A stretch of DNA of 64,000 nt from Hyphomonas neptunium ATCC 15444 (GCF_000013025.1 NC_008358.1:1736001-1800000); one strand, 5' to 3'. Positions 9,237-17,260 are shown, counted from the first letter of the stretch. Notes: generated by a model not told the origin, from the letters alone. A program made the numbers and translations.

Positions 9237-10112
9237 TCAGCCATCGCCTAGGAACGGCCGGACGAGCTGACCTGTATAGGTTGAGGGATAGTCCGCTGCG
9301 TTTTCGATCCCAAGGTCGCCCGAGAAAAAGGGGCGATCCGCATCGAAGTGGGCCGTTCCGAGCAGCCTGTCCCAGAATGTCGTGAAGAGACCAAAGTTGA
9401 CGTTGCCCTCAGCCGAAGATTTGAGGTGATGAAACCGGTGGACGGGCGCAAGTGCGAGCACATGGCGAAGCGCGCCGATCTTCATGTCGGTGTTCGAGTG
9501 CTGGAGGAGCAGCTGGACCGCCACCGCGAATGCAAGCAGTACGGCGACGTCCAGCGGCATGCCAGCGAGAATGAGCGGCGCTGTCCCTGCCATCAGTTCG
9601 ATCGCCTGATGGACGGGATGTTTCATGAGGCCGTTGAAGCCGTACATTCGCGTAACGCTGTGATGCACCGCATGGAAGCGCCAGAGGAACTTGTTGTGAT
9701 GGCTTGCCCAGTGAATGACGGTGATACCGGCGTCGGCGACAAGTATTGCAAGCAGCAGCTGAGCCCATAGCGGCCAGCTGCCGGGCCAGATCGGAGGGAA
9801 GGGTACGATGGCAGCCATGATCGGGATGAGGAGCACCGACACGGCAATCGAACCTTCATTGACGAGCGCGTGAAGTCCATCTCTCAAAGTATCGCCCTTT
9901 GGGTGGTTCCAGTCCTCATGGTACGGAATAAACCGCTCAGCAAGAAATGACATCGCGATTGCCGCGAGCAACAGCCCCGCAAGACTAGCTTTGGGCGCAC
10001 CTGAATGCACGAGTGCGATTGCGGCGCCATTGAAGGTCAGCAGCATCAGCGGCGCATAGGTCCACTTGGTGATTTGCTTTAAAGTGGGCATGGGGATTCC
10101 GTTTGACTGCAC
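9237..10112 (-). CDS. Fatty acid hydroxylase / sterol desaturase family membrane protein
   Basis: Membrane di-iron enzyme of the fatty-acid-hydroxylase superfamily. Three histidine boxes are visible: HWASHH, HAVHHS and HRFHHL, with four or so hydrophobic segments between residues 15 and 215. Length is 291 residues from GTG 10112 or 284 from ATG 10091; the ATG form (MPTLKQITKW) looks more natural. The substrate cannot be read from sequence: sterol, carotenoid, fatty-acid or alkylglycerol hydroxylation are all possible. It follows the AraC gene on the same strand after a 63-base gap and may be the last gene of the copper operon. A membrane-lipid change under metal stress would be speculation. 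Confidence 0.82.
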   Translation of the reverse strand: MQSNGIPMPTLKQITKWTYAPLMLLTFNGAAIALVHSGAPKASLAGLLLAAIAMSFLAERFIPYHEDWNHPKGDTLRDGLHALVNEGSIAVSVLLIPIMAAIVPFPPIWPGSWPLWAQLLLAILVADAGITVIHWASHHNKFLWRFHAVHHSVTRMYGFNGLMKHPVHQAIELMAGTAPLILAGMPLDVAVLLAFAVAVQLLLQHSNTDMKIGALRHVLALAPVHRFHHLKSSAEGNVNFGLFTTFWDRLLGTAHFDADRPFFSGDLGIENAADYPSTYTGQLVRPFLGDG

Positions 10113-10175
10113 GCAGGCGAGTGTCGCCTCATCTGATCACAGGGTAACGGGCGCGGCTCAGCCGTCTTGAACGAT

Positions 10176-10913
10176 TCAACAACCTTGCCGCGTCGGGGCA
10201 ATCCGGACTTCCAGGCCAGAAAGACCTGCGCCGGGCGAAACACCGAACCAGCGGCGCATGCGGCGCGTGAAATGGGATTGATCGGAAAAGCCGCCGGCCT
10301 CAGCCGCTTGAGCCAGACTTGCGTTGCCTGAAAGTGCGCGCGCTGCGCGCTGCAACTGCCGCCACTGAAGAACGTGGGAGATGGGCGCCCCGAATGTTGC
10401 ATGTGACATCTGGCGCAGGCGACTGGGCGACACTCCAAGGTCGTGAGCAATCGAGCCTGGCGTGGCGGAGTCCGGGGCGCCATCAAGCAGCTGTGTCAGC
10501 GATCTCTCTGGCTGTGCGGATTGTTCTCCAATCGTGAAGACACCCATCAGGCTAGCCGGCGAGCCGGTTTCGTTGAACTCATCCAATGCGGCTGACAGGC
10601 GCGAACCTGCAAGGCTGAAGCCGCGTTCCTGACCCGAACCCGCTGGGGCGGCGCTTGCGCGGTCAAAGTAGATGCTCCGCAACCTTGTCTCGATTGGACC
10701 GATGGCGTGTGCACATCCCGACGGTATGATCACGTACTGCCGAGACGGGATGATCTGGAGCCTGCCGAAGCACTCGACTTCAAGCGGCCCATCGATCCCC
10801 GCAGTCAGCTGGTGAGCGAGATGGGTATGGGGCGCGTTGGCGCCCGCCACGCCTTCCAGTATCGCCCAACCGTCTCCGATGGTGAGCGAGCCACGCCAGC
10901 GCTCTGCCTGCAT
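10176..10913 (-). CDS. AraC-family transcriptional regulator
   Basis: 245 residues. The N-terminal cupin-like effector region (THLAHQLTAGI, PSRQYVIIPSGCAHAI) is followed by two C-terminal helix-turn-helix units, SIAHDLGVSPSRLRQM and SLAQAAEAGGFSDQSHFTRR, then MRRWFGVSPG, as usual for AraC. The start is ATG 10913, which overlaps the stop of the preceding gene by one base (TGATG); a TTG codon lies just before it. It is co-transcribed with the copper operon upstream and the hydroxylase-family gene downstream. The latter is the simplest candidate target, but no operator could be identified. Confidence 0.85.
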   Translation of the reverse strand: MQAERWRGSLTIGDGWAILEGVAGANAPHTHLAHQLTAGIDGPLEVECFGRLQIIPSRQYVIIPSGCAHAIGPIETRLRSIYFDRASAAPAGSGQERGFSLAGSRLSAALDEFNETGSPASLMGVFTIGEQSAQPERSLTQLLDGAPDSATPGSIAHDLGVSPSRLRQMSHATFGAPISHVLQWRQLQRAARALSGNASLAQAAEAGGFSDQSHFTRRMRRWFGVSPGAGLSGLEVRIAPTRQGC

Positions 10914-11392
10914 CAATGACTGTCACCTTCGGATATCTTGGCCGAAGACCAGTGTATGTGGACAATCTTCCAGTCTCCGTCCGTCTGTTTGAGGACCATC
11001 GTCTCCATCAGACGACTGTTGACGTCCTTGCCGCGGAACGTGCCGGTGGACACAGCTTCGGTCATGACTGTTGCAAGGCCTTCGCCTTCAAAAACGTGGC
11101 GGCTGAGGACCTTTGTCTCAACCGCTTTTGAGAACTCGATATCTGCGCCCATATGATGGGAGCGGTATTCTTCGAGAGAGCGCTCGATTCCGCCGCTCTC
11201 GGCGATCTGAATGTCTGGGGCCATCAAAGCGGACAGGGCGGCTGTATCGCCCGCATCAAGCGCCGCAGCAAAGGCATCGACGATCCCGGCAGGTGACCCT
11301 GGTGCTTCCGGGTGGGCGCTTTCATGGGCAGAGGCAGGGCCCGCAACACCCAGGAGAGCTGCGGTAAAGATGGCGATGATGTAGGTTTTCAT
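10913..11392 (-). CDS. Secreted NTF2/SnoaL-like (DUF4440-type) protein
   Basis: 159 residues from ATG 11392, with a Sec signal peptide (MKTYIIAIFTAALLGVAGPA, cleavage near SAHE). The mature part is a single NTF2-like fold domain: GIVDAFAAALDAGDTAALSA, LMAPDIQIAESGGIERSLEE and a C-terminal DWKIVHIHWSS strand. Such proteins are common at the end of cop operons in proteobacteria, but their role is not established. It follows copD after 10 bases and is coupled to the AraC gene. The exposed HxHW residues could hold a metal; this is inference. Confidence 0.8.
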   Translation of the reverse strand: MKTYIIAIFTAALLGVAGPASAHESAHPEAPGSPAGIVDAFAAALDAGDTAALSALMAPDIQIAESGGIERSLEEYRSHHMGADIEFSKAVETKVLSRHVFEGEGLATVMTEAVSTGTFRGKDVNSRLMETMVLKQTDGDWKIVHIHWSSAKISEGDSH

Positions 11393-11402
11393 TCGGGTTT
11401 CC

Positions 11403-12233
11403 TTATTCAACTGGGCCAGAAATTGTTGTCGCGGCGGCAATGATACCGAGAATCAGCACAAAGAGCACCGCATCCACCCGGAGCGTCGCCCGGAGGTTCG
11501 CCCGCCCGCTGACGGCATCAGTGGCGAGCTGGTGTGTGACACGGGTCATGTTGAGGGCGCCAAGTCCGAGGATCAGTAGTGCGGCCAGAAACTTAGTAGC
11601 AAGGAGCCGTCCGTATCCGGAGTTGAGCGCCGATGTCAGGTCGCCATTGATCCGCCAGAAAAGGTAGACGCCGGATACAAACAGCAGCGGCACGATGAAC
11701 CGGGCGACACGGCTGAACGATTCCGCGCGGGCAAGAACATCTCGGTCAGTCAGCGCAGGGGCAGGCCAGAGCGTAACGGGCGCCGCCAGCCAGAAGCCGG
11801 CGATCAGGACATGGACCGCAACGACCCAGGGGGCGAGCCCCGGCGCCTCAAGACCTGCCGTATGCCCCGTGAGGCCAAAGCCTGCGCTGATGCTGACAGC
11901 TGCGAGCATCGGAAGGATACGACCTTTCGCTATGCTTGCCGCAAAGAGGAGGACAGCGCCCGCGAACAAGGCCAGCGCAGGCCTTCCGCCGCCGGCCCAG
12001 GTCCACCCGAACTGATCAAGCGACAGCGCCGCGCCGAGGCTGCCGCCCATCTGTGCGTTGAGAATGAGCAGCCGGATCAGCGTGGTGGCAGCCACCAGGG
12101 CGGCGAGCCATGTGTAGGCGCGACGGTTGGTGTGCAGTCCGAGCGCCCCGTGAAGCGCCGCCCCGATCGCTGCGAGGCTGGCGCCATACAGCAGGATCTT
12201 GGTTGCAAGATTGGCGGCGTCCAGCAGGGGCAT
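11403..12233 (-). CDS. copD: CopD-family copper resistance membrane protein
   Basis: 276-residue inner-membrane protein with about eight hydrophobic segments, starting at ATG 12233 (MPLLDAANLATKILLYGASL). The open frame extends 203 codons further upstream, but that part lies on top of copC and is not used. GHTAGLEAPGLAPW and VHVLIAGFWLAAPVTLWP resemble the conserved CopD/PcoD core. CopD is thought to bring copper across the inner membrane together with CopC. The gene begins 11 bases after copC ends. Confidence 0.9.
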   Translation of the reverse strand: MPLLDAANLATKILLYGASLAAIGAALHGALGLHTNRRAYTWLAALVAATTLIRLLILNAQMGGSLGAALSLDQFGWTWAGGGRPALALFAGAVLLFAASIAKGRILPMLAAVSISAGFGLTGHTAGLEAPGLAPWVVAVHVLIAGFWLAAPVTLWPAPALTDRDVLARAESFSRVARFIVPLLFVSGVYLFWRINGDLTSALNSGYGRLLATKFLAALLILGLGALNMTRVTHQLATDAVSGRANLRATLRVDAVLFVLILGIIAAATTISGPVE

Positions 12234-12244
12234 ATGGGTCCGGC

Positions 12245-12598
12245 CTATTTCAGTTCGAAAGTCGATTTGCCGGTCATCGGATGACCATCCTTCGACATCG
12301 TACGCCATTCGACGGTGTAGAGACCTGGCGCGAGTTCCGGCAGCGGCACCGTGAATGTGGCTGCCGGTGCTTTTGGCGGCGTGAATCCGAGATCGACCTT
12401 TTCTCCGGCCTGTGTCTGGATAGAGAATGATATCAGACCGACCGGCTGGCTGAAGCTGAACGAGAAGTCTGCAGGAGCGGAGTCGATGACGGCCGCATTC
12501 TCGATGCTCGTCGATTTGACACTGATGTGGGCAAGCGCGGGAGCAGCTGAGAGAGCGAGCGCCAGAAGTGTTGCGGCGATTAATTTGGGCGTGTGCAT
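12245..12598 (-). CDS. copC: CopC-family periplasmic copper-binding protein
   Basis: 117 residues from ATG 12598, preceded by a good AAAGGACA ribosome site. Signal peptide ends ALA|HISV, which leaves His1 as the mature N-terminus, the residue that binds Cu(II) in CopC proteins. The conserved C-terminal pattern YTVEWRTMSKDGHPMTGKST supplies the second histidine site. The middle is a cupredoxin-like beta-barrel. The Met-rich Cu(I) loop of PcoC is not evident, so this is the Cu(II)-only type. It lies upstream of and close to copD. Confidence 0.93.
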   Translation of the reverse strand: MHTPKLIAATLLALALSAAPALAHISVKSTSIENAAVIDSAPADFSFSFSQPVGLISFSIQTQAGEKVDLGFTPPKAPAATFTVPLPELAPGLYTVEWRTMSKDGHPMTGKSTFELK

Positions 12599-12639
12599 GA
12601 GATGTCCTTTCCGGACCGAGAGTTTCAATTAGATACGCT

Positions 12640-13437
12640 TCAGAACCAGAGCCTGATGCCGGTGACGAAGGAGAGGGTTTCTGTGTCTCCTCCACGGGCC
12701 CGGACAAAGCCGGCGGTCTCGCCGGTCGAGGCTTGCCAATTGACCCCGACATAGGGCGCGAACTGACGATCGAACTCATAGCGAAGGCGCAGGCCAAGTT
12801 CCGCTGTCGATAGTCCGGCGCCGGTTTCAAGTTCGGGCACATCTTCAGCCGCGAAGTTCAGTTCCGTGCGCGGTTGAAGCACGAGACGCTGGGTCAGCAG
12901 GAATTCATACTCGGCTTCGAAGCGGGCAGAGAGATCACCTTCTTCACTAAGGAACACTGCGCCGTCGACTTCGAACCAATAAGGGGCGAGACCCTGGATT
13001 CCGGCTACCGCGTAAGTGCGGGAAGGGCCCGGCTCGAAATCATGACGCACACCTGCCTGCAGGTCGAAGTACCGCGCGACGGGCCGGGACCAAAGTGCCT
13101 GCAGTTCGGTTTCTTCAAAACTGCCAGCATCCAGATCATAGTCGATCTCGGATTTTATCCAGAGCCGGTTCTCGTCCGTACCCCACCACCCCTGACCCTC
13201 CAGAAGAAGAGCGGGAGAGCCCTCGCCTGATTGGTATTCGAACCGGTCGGCGAGGATCATGTAATTTGTCCCTCCGCCATGTTCTTTTTTCAGGGCATCC
13301 TGAGACGCCTTGAATTCATTCTTATCCCAATAGGCTTCGGCCTGCGATCCAGGTACGGGCGTCTCCTGAGCAAAGGCAGGCGCTGCTGCGAGCGGTGAAA
13401 GCAGGATAATCGTCGCAATCATCTGAGCGCGGGTCAT
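12640..13437 (-). CDS. copB: CopB-family outer-membrane copper resistance protein
   Basis: 265 residues with a signal peptide (ending PAFAQ) and an outer-membrane beta-barrel that closes with a C-terminal aromatic (RLWF). Recognisable CopB patterns are MILADRFEYQ, EGQGWWGTDENRLWIKSEID, WSRPVARYFDLQAGVRHDFE and YVGVNW. Unlike PcoB it lacks the long N-terminal Met/His-rich repeat; that function seems to have moved to the Met-rich segments in CopA and the CusF-like protein. The start codon overlaps the copA stop by one base (TAATG). Confidence 0.93.
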   Translation of the reverse strand: MTRAQMIATIILLSPLAAAPAFAQETPVPGSQAEAYWDKNEFKASQDALKKEHGGGTNYMILADRFEYQSGEGSPALLLEGQGWWGTDENRLWIKSEIDYDLDAGSFEETELQALWSRPVARYFDLQAGVRHDFEPGPSRTYAVAGIQGLAPYWFEVDGAVFLSEEGDLSARFEAEYEFLLTQRLVLQPRTELNFAAEDVPELETGAGLSTAELGLRLRYEFDRQFAPYVGVNWQASTGETAGFVRARGGDTETLSFVTGIRLWF

Positions 13438-15290
13438 TAACGGTGTCCTTCGTGGCTCATGCCCGTCATTGGGGCTTCTTTTGGCGGAGGCTCGTCCGTC
13501 GGCAGAGTAGACGAAGTCATGTGATCCCTGTGCGGAGCATCCATGCCAGCCGCCGCACTTCGTGGGAGGACGGAGACGACCTGCATCATGCCAGCATGCA
13601 TATGGAAGAGCAGGTGGCAGTGAAACGCCCAGTCTCCGACATGGTCCGCTGTCACGTCAAAGGACAGGCGCTCGGCAGGTTTGACGGTGACCGTGTGCTT
13701 GCGCGGCTTGTGATCGGTGTCCCCGACAACGAGATCGAAGAACATGCCATGCAGATGGATCGGGTGCGTCATCATCGTATCGTTAACGAGCGTCACGCGC
13801 AGGCGTTCGCCTTCATGGAAGATGATCGGACCGGTAACCTCGCTGAGCTTCACGCCGTCGAAGGACCACATGTAGCGTTCCATGTTGCCGGTGAGGTGGA
13901 TCTCTATCTCGCGGCCCGGCGCCCGTGTGTCGGGGTTGGGTGTGAGACTCCTCAGCTGTGAATACCGGAGCGCCCGGTGCGGGACTGATTCGAGGCCCAG
14001 CCCCGGCTCATCGATCCGGCTTACCTGAACCATGGCGACGTTATCCACACCGGCGCCCATCCGGTGTTCATGACCCTGCGGGACTGACACAGCCATGTCC
14101 ATCGCGCCGTGATCCATGCCGGGCATGGCGCTATGGTCCATGCCGGCCATTGAGCCGTGATCCATGGATGCCATGTCCATGCCCATGTCGCGGTGGGTCA
14201 GAACGGGCGGCTCGCGCAGGAGAGGCGCGGTGGCAACCAGGCCCGCCTCGGGCGCCAGAGTGGCGACCACCTGACCGGACCGGTCGATCGATTCCGCGAC
14301 CAGCGCAAACGGCCGCGCTCGGGTCGGACTGACAATCACGTCATAGGTCTCCGCCACCCCGATCTGGAACTCGTCGGTCTCCACCGGTTGGACATTGAGC
14401 CCGTCAGCGGCAACCACCGTCATCGGCAGTCCCGGAATCCGGAAATTGAAGATCGTCATCGCCGAGGCGTTGATGATCCGTAGCCGGATGCGTTCACCGG
14501 AATTGAAGATTGCAGTCCAGTTGTCTCGCGTCGCATGACCATTGATCAGGTAGGTATAGACCGAGGCCGTGACATCCGAGATATCGGTCGGCGACATGCG
14601 CATGGCGCCCCAGGAAGTCCGGTCGGCAAGCGCTGTGCCGAGACCGTCTTCACGGGCGTCCTTCAGGAAGTCACCAACCGTGCGCTGCTGGAAGTTATAA
14701 ACGGCCGCATCTTTCTTCAGGCGGGCAAACACCTTGTGCGGATGCTCGAACGTCCAGTCGGACAAAACAAGCACATACTCACGGTCTGCTTCGACGGGAT
14801 CGGCGCCGGCAGGATCGATGATCAGCGGGCCGTAATGGCCCAGCTGTTCCTGAAGTCCGGAATGGGAGTGATACCAGTAGGTGCCGCTCTGCGGGACCGC
14901 GAACTCATAGGTGAAGGTCGACTTCGGCTTGATGCCGGGGAACGAAACACCGGGCACACCGTCCATATGGAAGGGCACCAGAAGCCCGTGCCAGTGGATC
15001 GATGTGTCTTCGTCGAGGGTATTGTTGACCTTGAGGGTCACCTTCTCGCCCTCGCGGAACCGGATAAGCGGCCCGGGCAGTGTTCCGTTGATCGTGATGG
15101 CATGGCCGGAGCGGCCTGCTATCTTTACGGCGCTGTGGCCGATGGTCAGGTCAAACGCGTTACCGCGTGTTTCGAAGATGCCTGTGTTGCCAGCATTGGC
15201 GCTTCGCGCCCAGGCGGGCAGGAGGGACGTGGAGGCGGCGAGCACGCCGCCAGCGGCGGCCGTGCGGAGGAGACTGCGTCGTGTGAACAT
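13437..15290 (-). CDS. copA: CopA/PcoA-type periplasmic multicopper oxidase
   Basis: 617 residues from ATG 15290. It begins with a Tat signal (MFTRRSLLRTAAAGGVLAAS), as needed for export of a folded copper enzyme. The copper ligands are in IHWHG, WYHSHS, HPIHLHG and HCHLLFHMHAGM, covering the type 1 and trinuclear sites. A Met/His-rich loop around residues 375-410 repeats MDHGSMAGMDHSAMPGMDHG and should bind Cu(I). CopA oxidises Cu(I) to the less toxic Cu(II) in the periplasm. The frame is open for 106 more codons upstream, but these are antisense-like Arg-rich residues overlapping the preceding gene. Confidence 0.96.
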   Translation of the reverse strand: MFTRRSLLRTAAAGGVLAASTSLLPAWARSANAGNTGIFETRGNAFDLTIGHSAVKIAGRSGHAITINGTLPGPLIRFREGEKVTLKVNNTLDEDTSIHWHGLLVPFHMDGVPGVSFPGIKPKSTFTYEFAVPQSGTYWYHSHSGLQEQLGHYGPLIIDPAGADPVEADREYVLVLSDWTFEHPHKVFARLKKDAAVYNFQQRTVGDFLKDAREDGLGTALADRTSWGAMRMSPTDISDVTASVYTYLINGHATRDNWTAIFNSGERIRLRIINASAMTIFNFRIPGLPMTVVAADGLNVQPVETDEFQIGVAETYDVIVSPTRARPFALVAESIDRSGQVVATLAPEAGLVATAPLLREPPVLTHRDMGMDMASMDHGSMAGMDHSAMPGMDHGAMDMAVSVPQGHEHRMGAGVDNVAMVQVSRIDEPGLGLESVPHRALRYSQLRSLTPNPDTRAPGREIEIHLTGNMERYMWSFDGVKLSEVTGPIIFHEGERLRVTLVNDTMMTHPIHLHGMFFDLVVGDTDHKPRKHTVTVKPAERLSFDVTADHVGDWAFHCHLLFHMHAGMMQVVSVLPRSAAAGMDAPHRDHMTSSTLPTDEPPPKEAPMTGMSHEGHR

Positions 15291-15318
15291 GTGATTTGCC
15301 TTGTCGAAGGGGAACTGA

Positions 15319-15350
15319 GTCCCTGCGCAGGGCCGGAGCAGCGCAGGGAC
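15319..15350. repeat. Intercistronic 10-bp hairpin
   Basis: GTCCCTGCGC (15319-15328) and GCGCAGGGAC (15341-15350) are perfect inverted repeats with a 12-base loop, between the CusF-like gene and the multicopper oxidase. There is no U-tract. It may be an mRNA-stabilising or partial attenuating hairpin that raises expression of the Met-rich first gene. Confidence 0.5.
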
Positions 15351-15358
15351 CTCACCAA

Positions 15359-15937
15359 TTAGTGCTGTGAATGGTCGGCGGCTGGCTTGGCGGCATCCGT
15401 CGCGGCGGGCGCAGCTTCTGGCGCCATGCCCGGCATCTGCGAGTGGTCCATGCCTTTCATGTTGCCGTGATCCATGCCGGGCATTGTGCCGTGATCCATT
15501 CCCTCCATCGCGCATGGCTTGCCGCTGGCTTCGGCGGCCGACATGGCCGTCTCGTGCATCTTGCCCATGCAGGCGTCGTGCAGGCCCTCCGGGGCATCGA
15601 GCGAACACATCGCTTCGATCCGGTAGGATTTTGACTTTGCATCTTCCGCTAGGAGGAAGTGAACCCGGTCGCCGGCCGCAAACGCCGCAAGGTCAACGCC
15701 TTTCGCGGCCTTGAAGTCCATCGTCATGGCGTCCCAGTCCAGCGCGGCGATGGGGCCGTGGTCGATCGTGGCTTTCGAGGTTTTGACATCGAGGGCGGTC
15801 ACTGTCCCTTCGCCCACTGGAAGGCCGCAATGATCCGTGTGCTGCATCGATGCGGCTGAACTGCCGGCTTCCAGAGCAAATGCGGGGGCGGCAGAAAGTA
15901 CCATCGCAAGCGCGAGGATTGAATGAAAGAGTTTCAT
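15359..15937 (-). CDS. CusF-like periplasmic copper-binding protein with Met/His-rich tail
   Basis: 192 residues with a signal peptide ending APAFA. Residues ~40-110 form a CusF-type OB-fold: GTVTALDVKTSKATIDHGPI, DWDAMTMDFKAAKGVD, GDRVHFLL, YRIEAM. The Trp and Met of the fold's WDAMTM segment match the Cu(I)-binding tryptophan/methionine face of CusF. The C-terminal third repeats MDHGTMPGMDHGNMKGMDHS and ends DHSQH, a strong copper-binding tail. It precedes the multicopper oxidase and probably delivers or buffers periplasmic copper. Confidence 0.88.
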   Translation of the reverse strand: MKLFHSILALAMVLSAAPAFALEAGSSAASMQHTDHCGLPVGEGTVTALDVKTSKATIDHGPIAALDWDAMTMDFKAAKGVDLAAFAAGDRVHFLLAEDAKSKSYRIEAMCSLDAPEGLHDACMGKMHETAMSAAEASGKPCAMEGMDHGTMPGMDHGNMKGMDHSQMPGMAPEAAPAATDAAKPAADHSQH

Positions 15938-15986
15938 GGGTAGATATCCTGTGATTGATCAGCTTGAGCAGAGAGCGCCAAGAGCG

Positions 15987-16005
15987 CTCACTTCAGTTGA
16001 GTGAG
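15987..16005. promoter_or_regulatory. Dyad upstream of the CusF-like gene
   Basis: CTCACT-N7-AGTGAG lies 50-68 bases upstream of the CusF-like start, in the 112-base gap after the small secreted protein gene. A second dyad, AGCGC-N5-GCGCT, adjoins it. They could form an operator or an mRNA hairpin; no function is known. Confidence 0.3.
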
Positions 16006-16049
16006 ACCAGTCGCGCCGACCAGAGGCTGGCGCACCGATCATCTCAGGA

Positions 16050-16472
16050 TCAATTCTGCAGGCGTATTTTCAGAGTTACGAGCGAAGGGCTCGGCCGAGG
16101 CGGGCCTCGGGTTGGTTCAATTCTCAAGTCAGCGAGTTGGAACACTCCGAGTGTCTCAGTGACGGGCTTCGCGGGTAGAATAGCGACGTCGGCCGGAAAC
16201 GGGCTGACCGACTTGGTTAGGGAATCGGCCGGTAGGGCAACTGCTTCGCACCCGGTGCAGTCATGACCCTGATTTTCGGACTCTCGGTCACAATGGTCAA
16301 CGTCTGGCACCTCAACAGCGACCGTGTGACCGGCGTGCCCAGTCGTTTCGGCCACTGCGACTTCTGGCCCGGTGAGCGCTTGTGCGACGGAAGCGCATGC
16401 ACACGCGGCGTGGCAGCCGCCCAACACGAGCAGGGTGAGGGCAACTATCGCGCTACGGATCGAATCGACCAT
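16050..16472 (-). CDS. Small Cys-rich predicted lipoprotein leading the cop operon
   Basis: 140 residues. The hydrophobic N-terminus ends LVLGGC (Cys20), a possible lipobox. Further cysteines are at 24, 26, 61, 72 and 75, the last two in HDCTGCE, with His/Asp/Glu-rich linkers (TTGHAGHT, PDVDHCDRESENQGHD). The C-terminus is RGPPRPSPSLVTLKIRLQ, which matches the tail of the cus-leading protein at 3783-4205. It is divergent from csoR and shares its promoter region with the CsoR box. It is probably the first gene of the copper operon. The function is unknown; a periplasmic copper-binding or sensing role is inferred. Confidence 0.75.
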   Translation of the reverse strand: MVDSIRSAIVALTLLVLGGCHAACACASVAQALTGPEVAVAETTGHAGHTVAVEVPDVDHCDRESENQGHDCTGCEAVALPADSLTKSVSPFPADVAILPAKPVTETLGVFQLADLRIEPTRGPPRPSPSLVTLKIRLQN

Positions 16473-16505
16473 GATGCGTTGACCAGCCTTTATCTTCTCG
16501 TTATG

Positions 16506-16524
16506 TATACCCCCAAGAGGTATA
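16506..16524. promoter_or_regulatory. CsoR operator in the csoR/cop divergent promoter
   Basis: TATACCCCCAAGAGGTATA has 6-base inverted arms (TATACC and GGTATA) around a 7-base centre. It lies between the start of csoR (16531) and the start of the lipoprotein that heads the cop operon (16472), so one site could repress both directions. The sequence resembles characterised CsoR operators. Confidence 0.7.
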
Positions 16525-16530
16525 TGTCAA

Positions 16531-16806
16531 ATGCAACACGCGCCGCCTAAATCAGTTGTAACCCGGTTAAAGAGGATTGAAGGCCAGGTACGCGGCGTGT
16601 CCGGAATGGTCGAGGATGGCCGGTATTGCATCGATATCCTGACCCAAGTCCAGGCAATCAAGGCTGCACTTGGGAAGGTCGAAGATGAGCTCCTGAAGAA
16701 CCACGCGGCTCACTGTGTGGAAGAGGCCATCCGGGAGGGCGATGCCGAGAGCCAGAGGCAGAAGTTTTCTGAGCTTGTGGATTTGTTCGGCAGGTATCGA
16801 AGCTGA
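16531..16806 (+). CDS. csoR: CsoR-family copper-sensing repressor
   Basis: 91-residue all-helical repressor of the CsoR/RcnR/FrmR family. The N-terminal VTRLKRIEGQVRGVSGMVED is the family signature. The metal ligands Cys33, His58 and Cys62 have the spacing 25 and 4 that defines the copper-sensing CsoR fingerprint, which separates it from RcnR (nickel/cobalt) and FrmR (formaldehyde). On binding Cu(I) it should leave its operator. It is the only copper sensor in the window that looks complete, and it is transcribed away from the cop operon. A weak ribosome site precedes the ATG and its promoter overlaps the operator. Confidence 0.93.
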   Translation: MQHAPPKSVVTRLKRIEGQVRGVSGMVEDGRYCIDILTQVQAIKAALGKVEDELLKNHAAHCVEEAIREGDAESQRQKFSELVDLFGRYRS

Positions 16807-16844
16807 TTGAACGGTCCATACATGCGCTGGCTATCCGGCAAAGA

Positions 16845-17260
16845 TCAGAAAGCGCGTGAAATCACAATGACGCCGATCAGGGCTGCCAGAAGAAAGCTCA
16901 GCTGACGTATCATATCCGGCTTTGGAACCAGACCTGAAAGCGACGTGGGAACCGGCATGGGTTTGAGTGCCGATACATTGGCGCCGCCAGTATTTCCCAA
17001 GGGGACCCAGCCCGCAATGAATCCGGGCACAGTGGCGGCCAGCCGCGTGATCTGGCCCAGGATCTCGCGCCTATCCTGCCTTTTTTTGCGGCAACACGAA
17101 GCATCCAGGCGTGAACCGTTATGTGCGGCAGCAAAAACTGCTGGCCAAGGACGTGCGCGATCTCAAGGTGGGAGAAAGCGGCGTCATGATTTCCGGCTCG
17201 GTAACTGGACTTCGCCGCGTTAAGATTTTGCGTGTAAGCGGCGCGAAGCTCGGGGTTCAT
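16845..17260 (-). pseudogene. DUF3703-family gene split by a -1 frameshift at an A7 run
   Basis: DUF3703 proteins are small and accompany metal-efflux operons; their function is unknown. The N-terminal half (NPELRAAYTQNLNAAKSSYR, HLEIAHVLGQQFLLPHITVH) is read from ATG 17260. The C-terminal half (GWVPLGNTGGANVSALKPMP, then a membrane helix SFLLAALIGVIVI) is in the -1 frame. The frames meet at seven A residues on the minus strand (T7 at 17081-17087): a -1 slip there gives AAKKRQDRREILGQ and a continuous 138-residue protein. It may be a pseudogene, a sequencing error in the homopolymer, or programmed frameshifting. The start overlaps the lipoprotein stop by 4 bases. Confidence 0.8.

Noticed and set aside
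12234-12842. Upstream extension of the copD frame by 203 codons
   Set aside because: It overlaps copC and part of copB in another frame; CopD begins naturally at ATG 12233.
15291-15608. Upstream extension of the multicopper oxidase by 106 codons
   Set aside because: It is Arg/Gly-rich shadow of the CusF-like gene; the Tat signal begins at 15290.
15880-15900. Possible second copy of the tRNA-Phe 3' end (TGCGGGGGCGG)
   Set aside because: Only the G/C-rich core matches and it lies within the CusF-like gene; not an attachment site.
13437-15937. Short tandem repeats of Met-Asp-His-Gly codons as a possible CRISPR or DNA repeat
   Set aside because: The repeats vary in length, lie in frame in two copper-binding proteins and are explained by metal-binding protein sequence.
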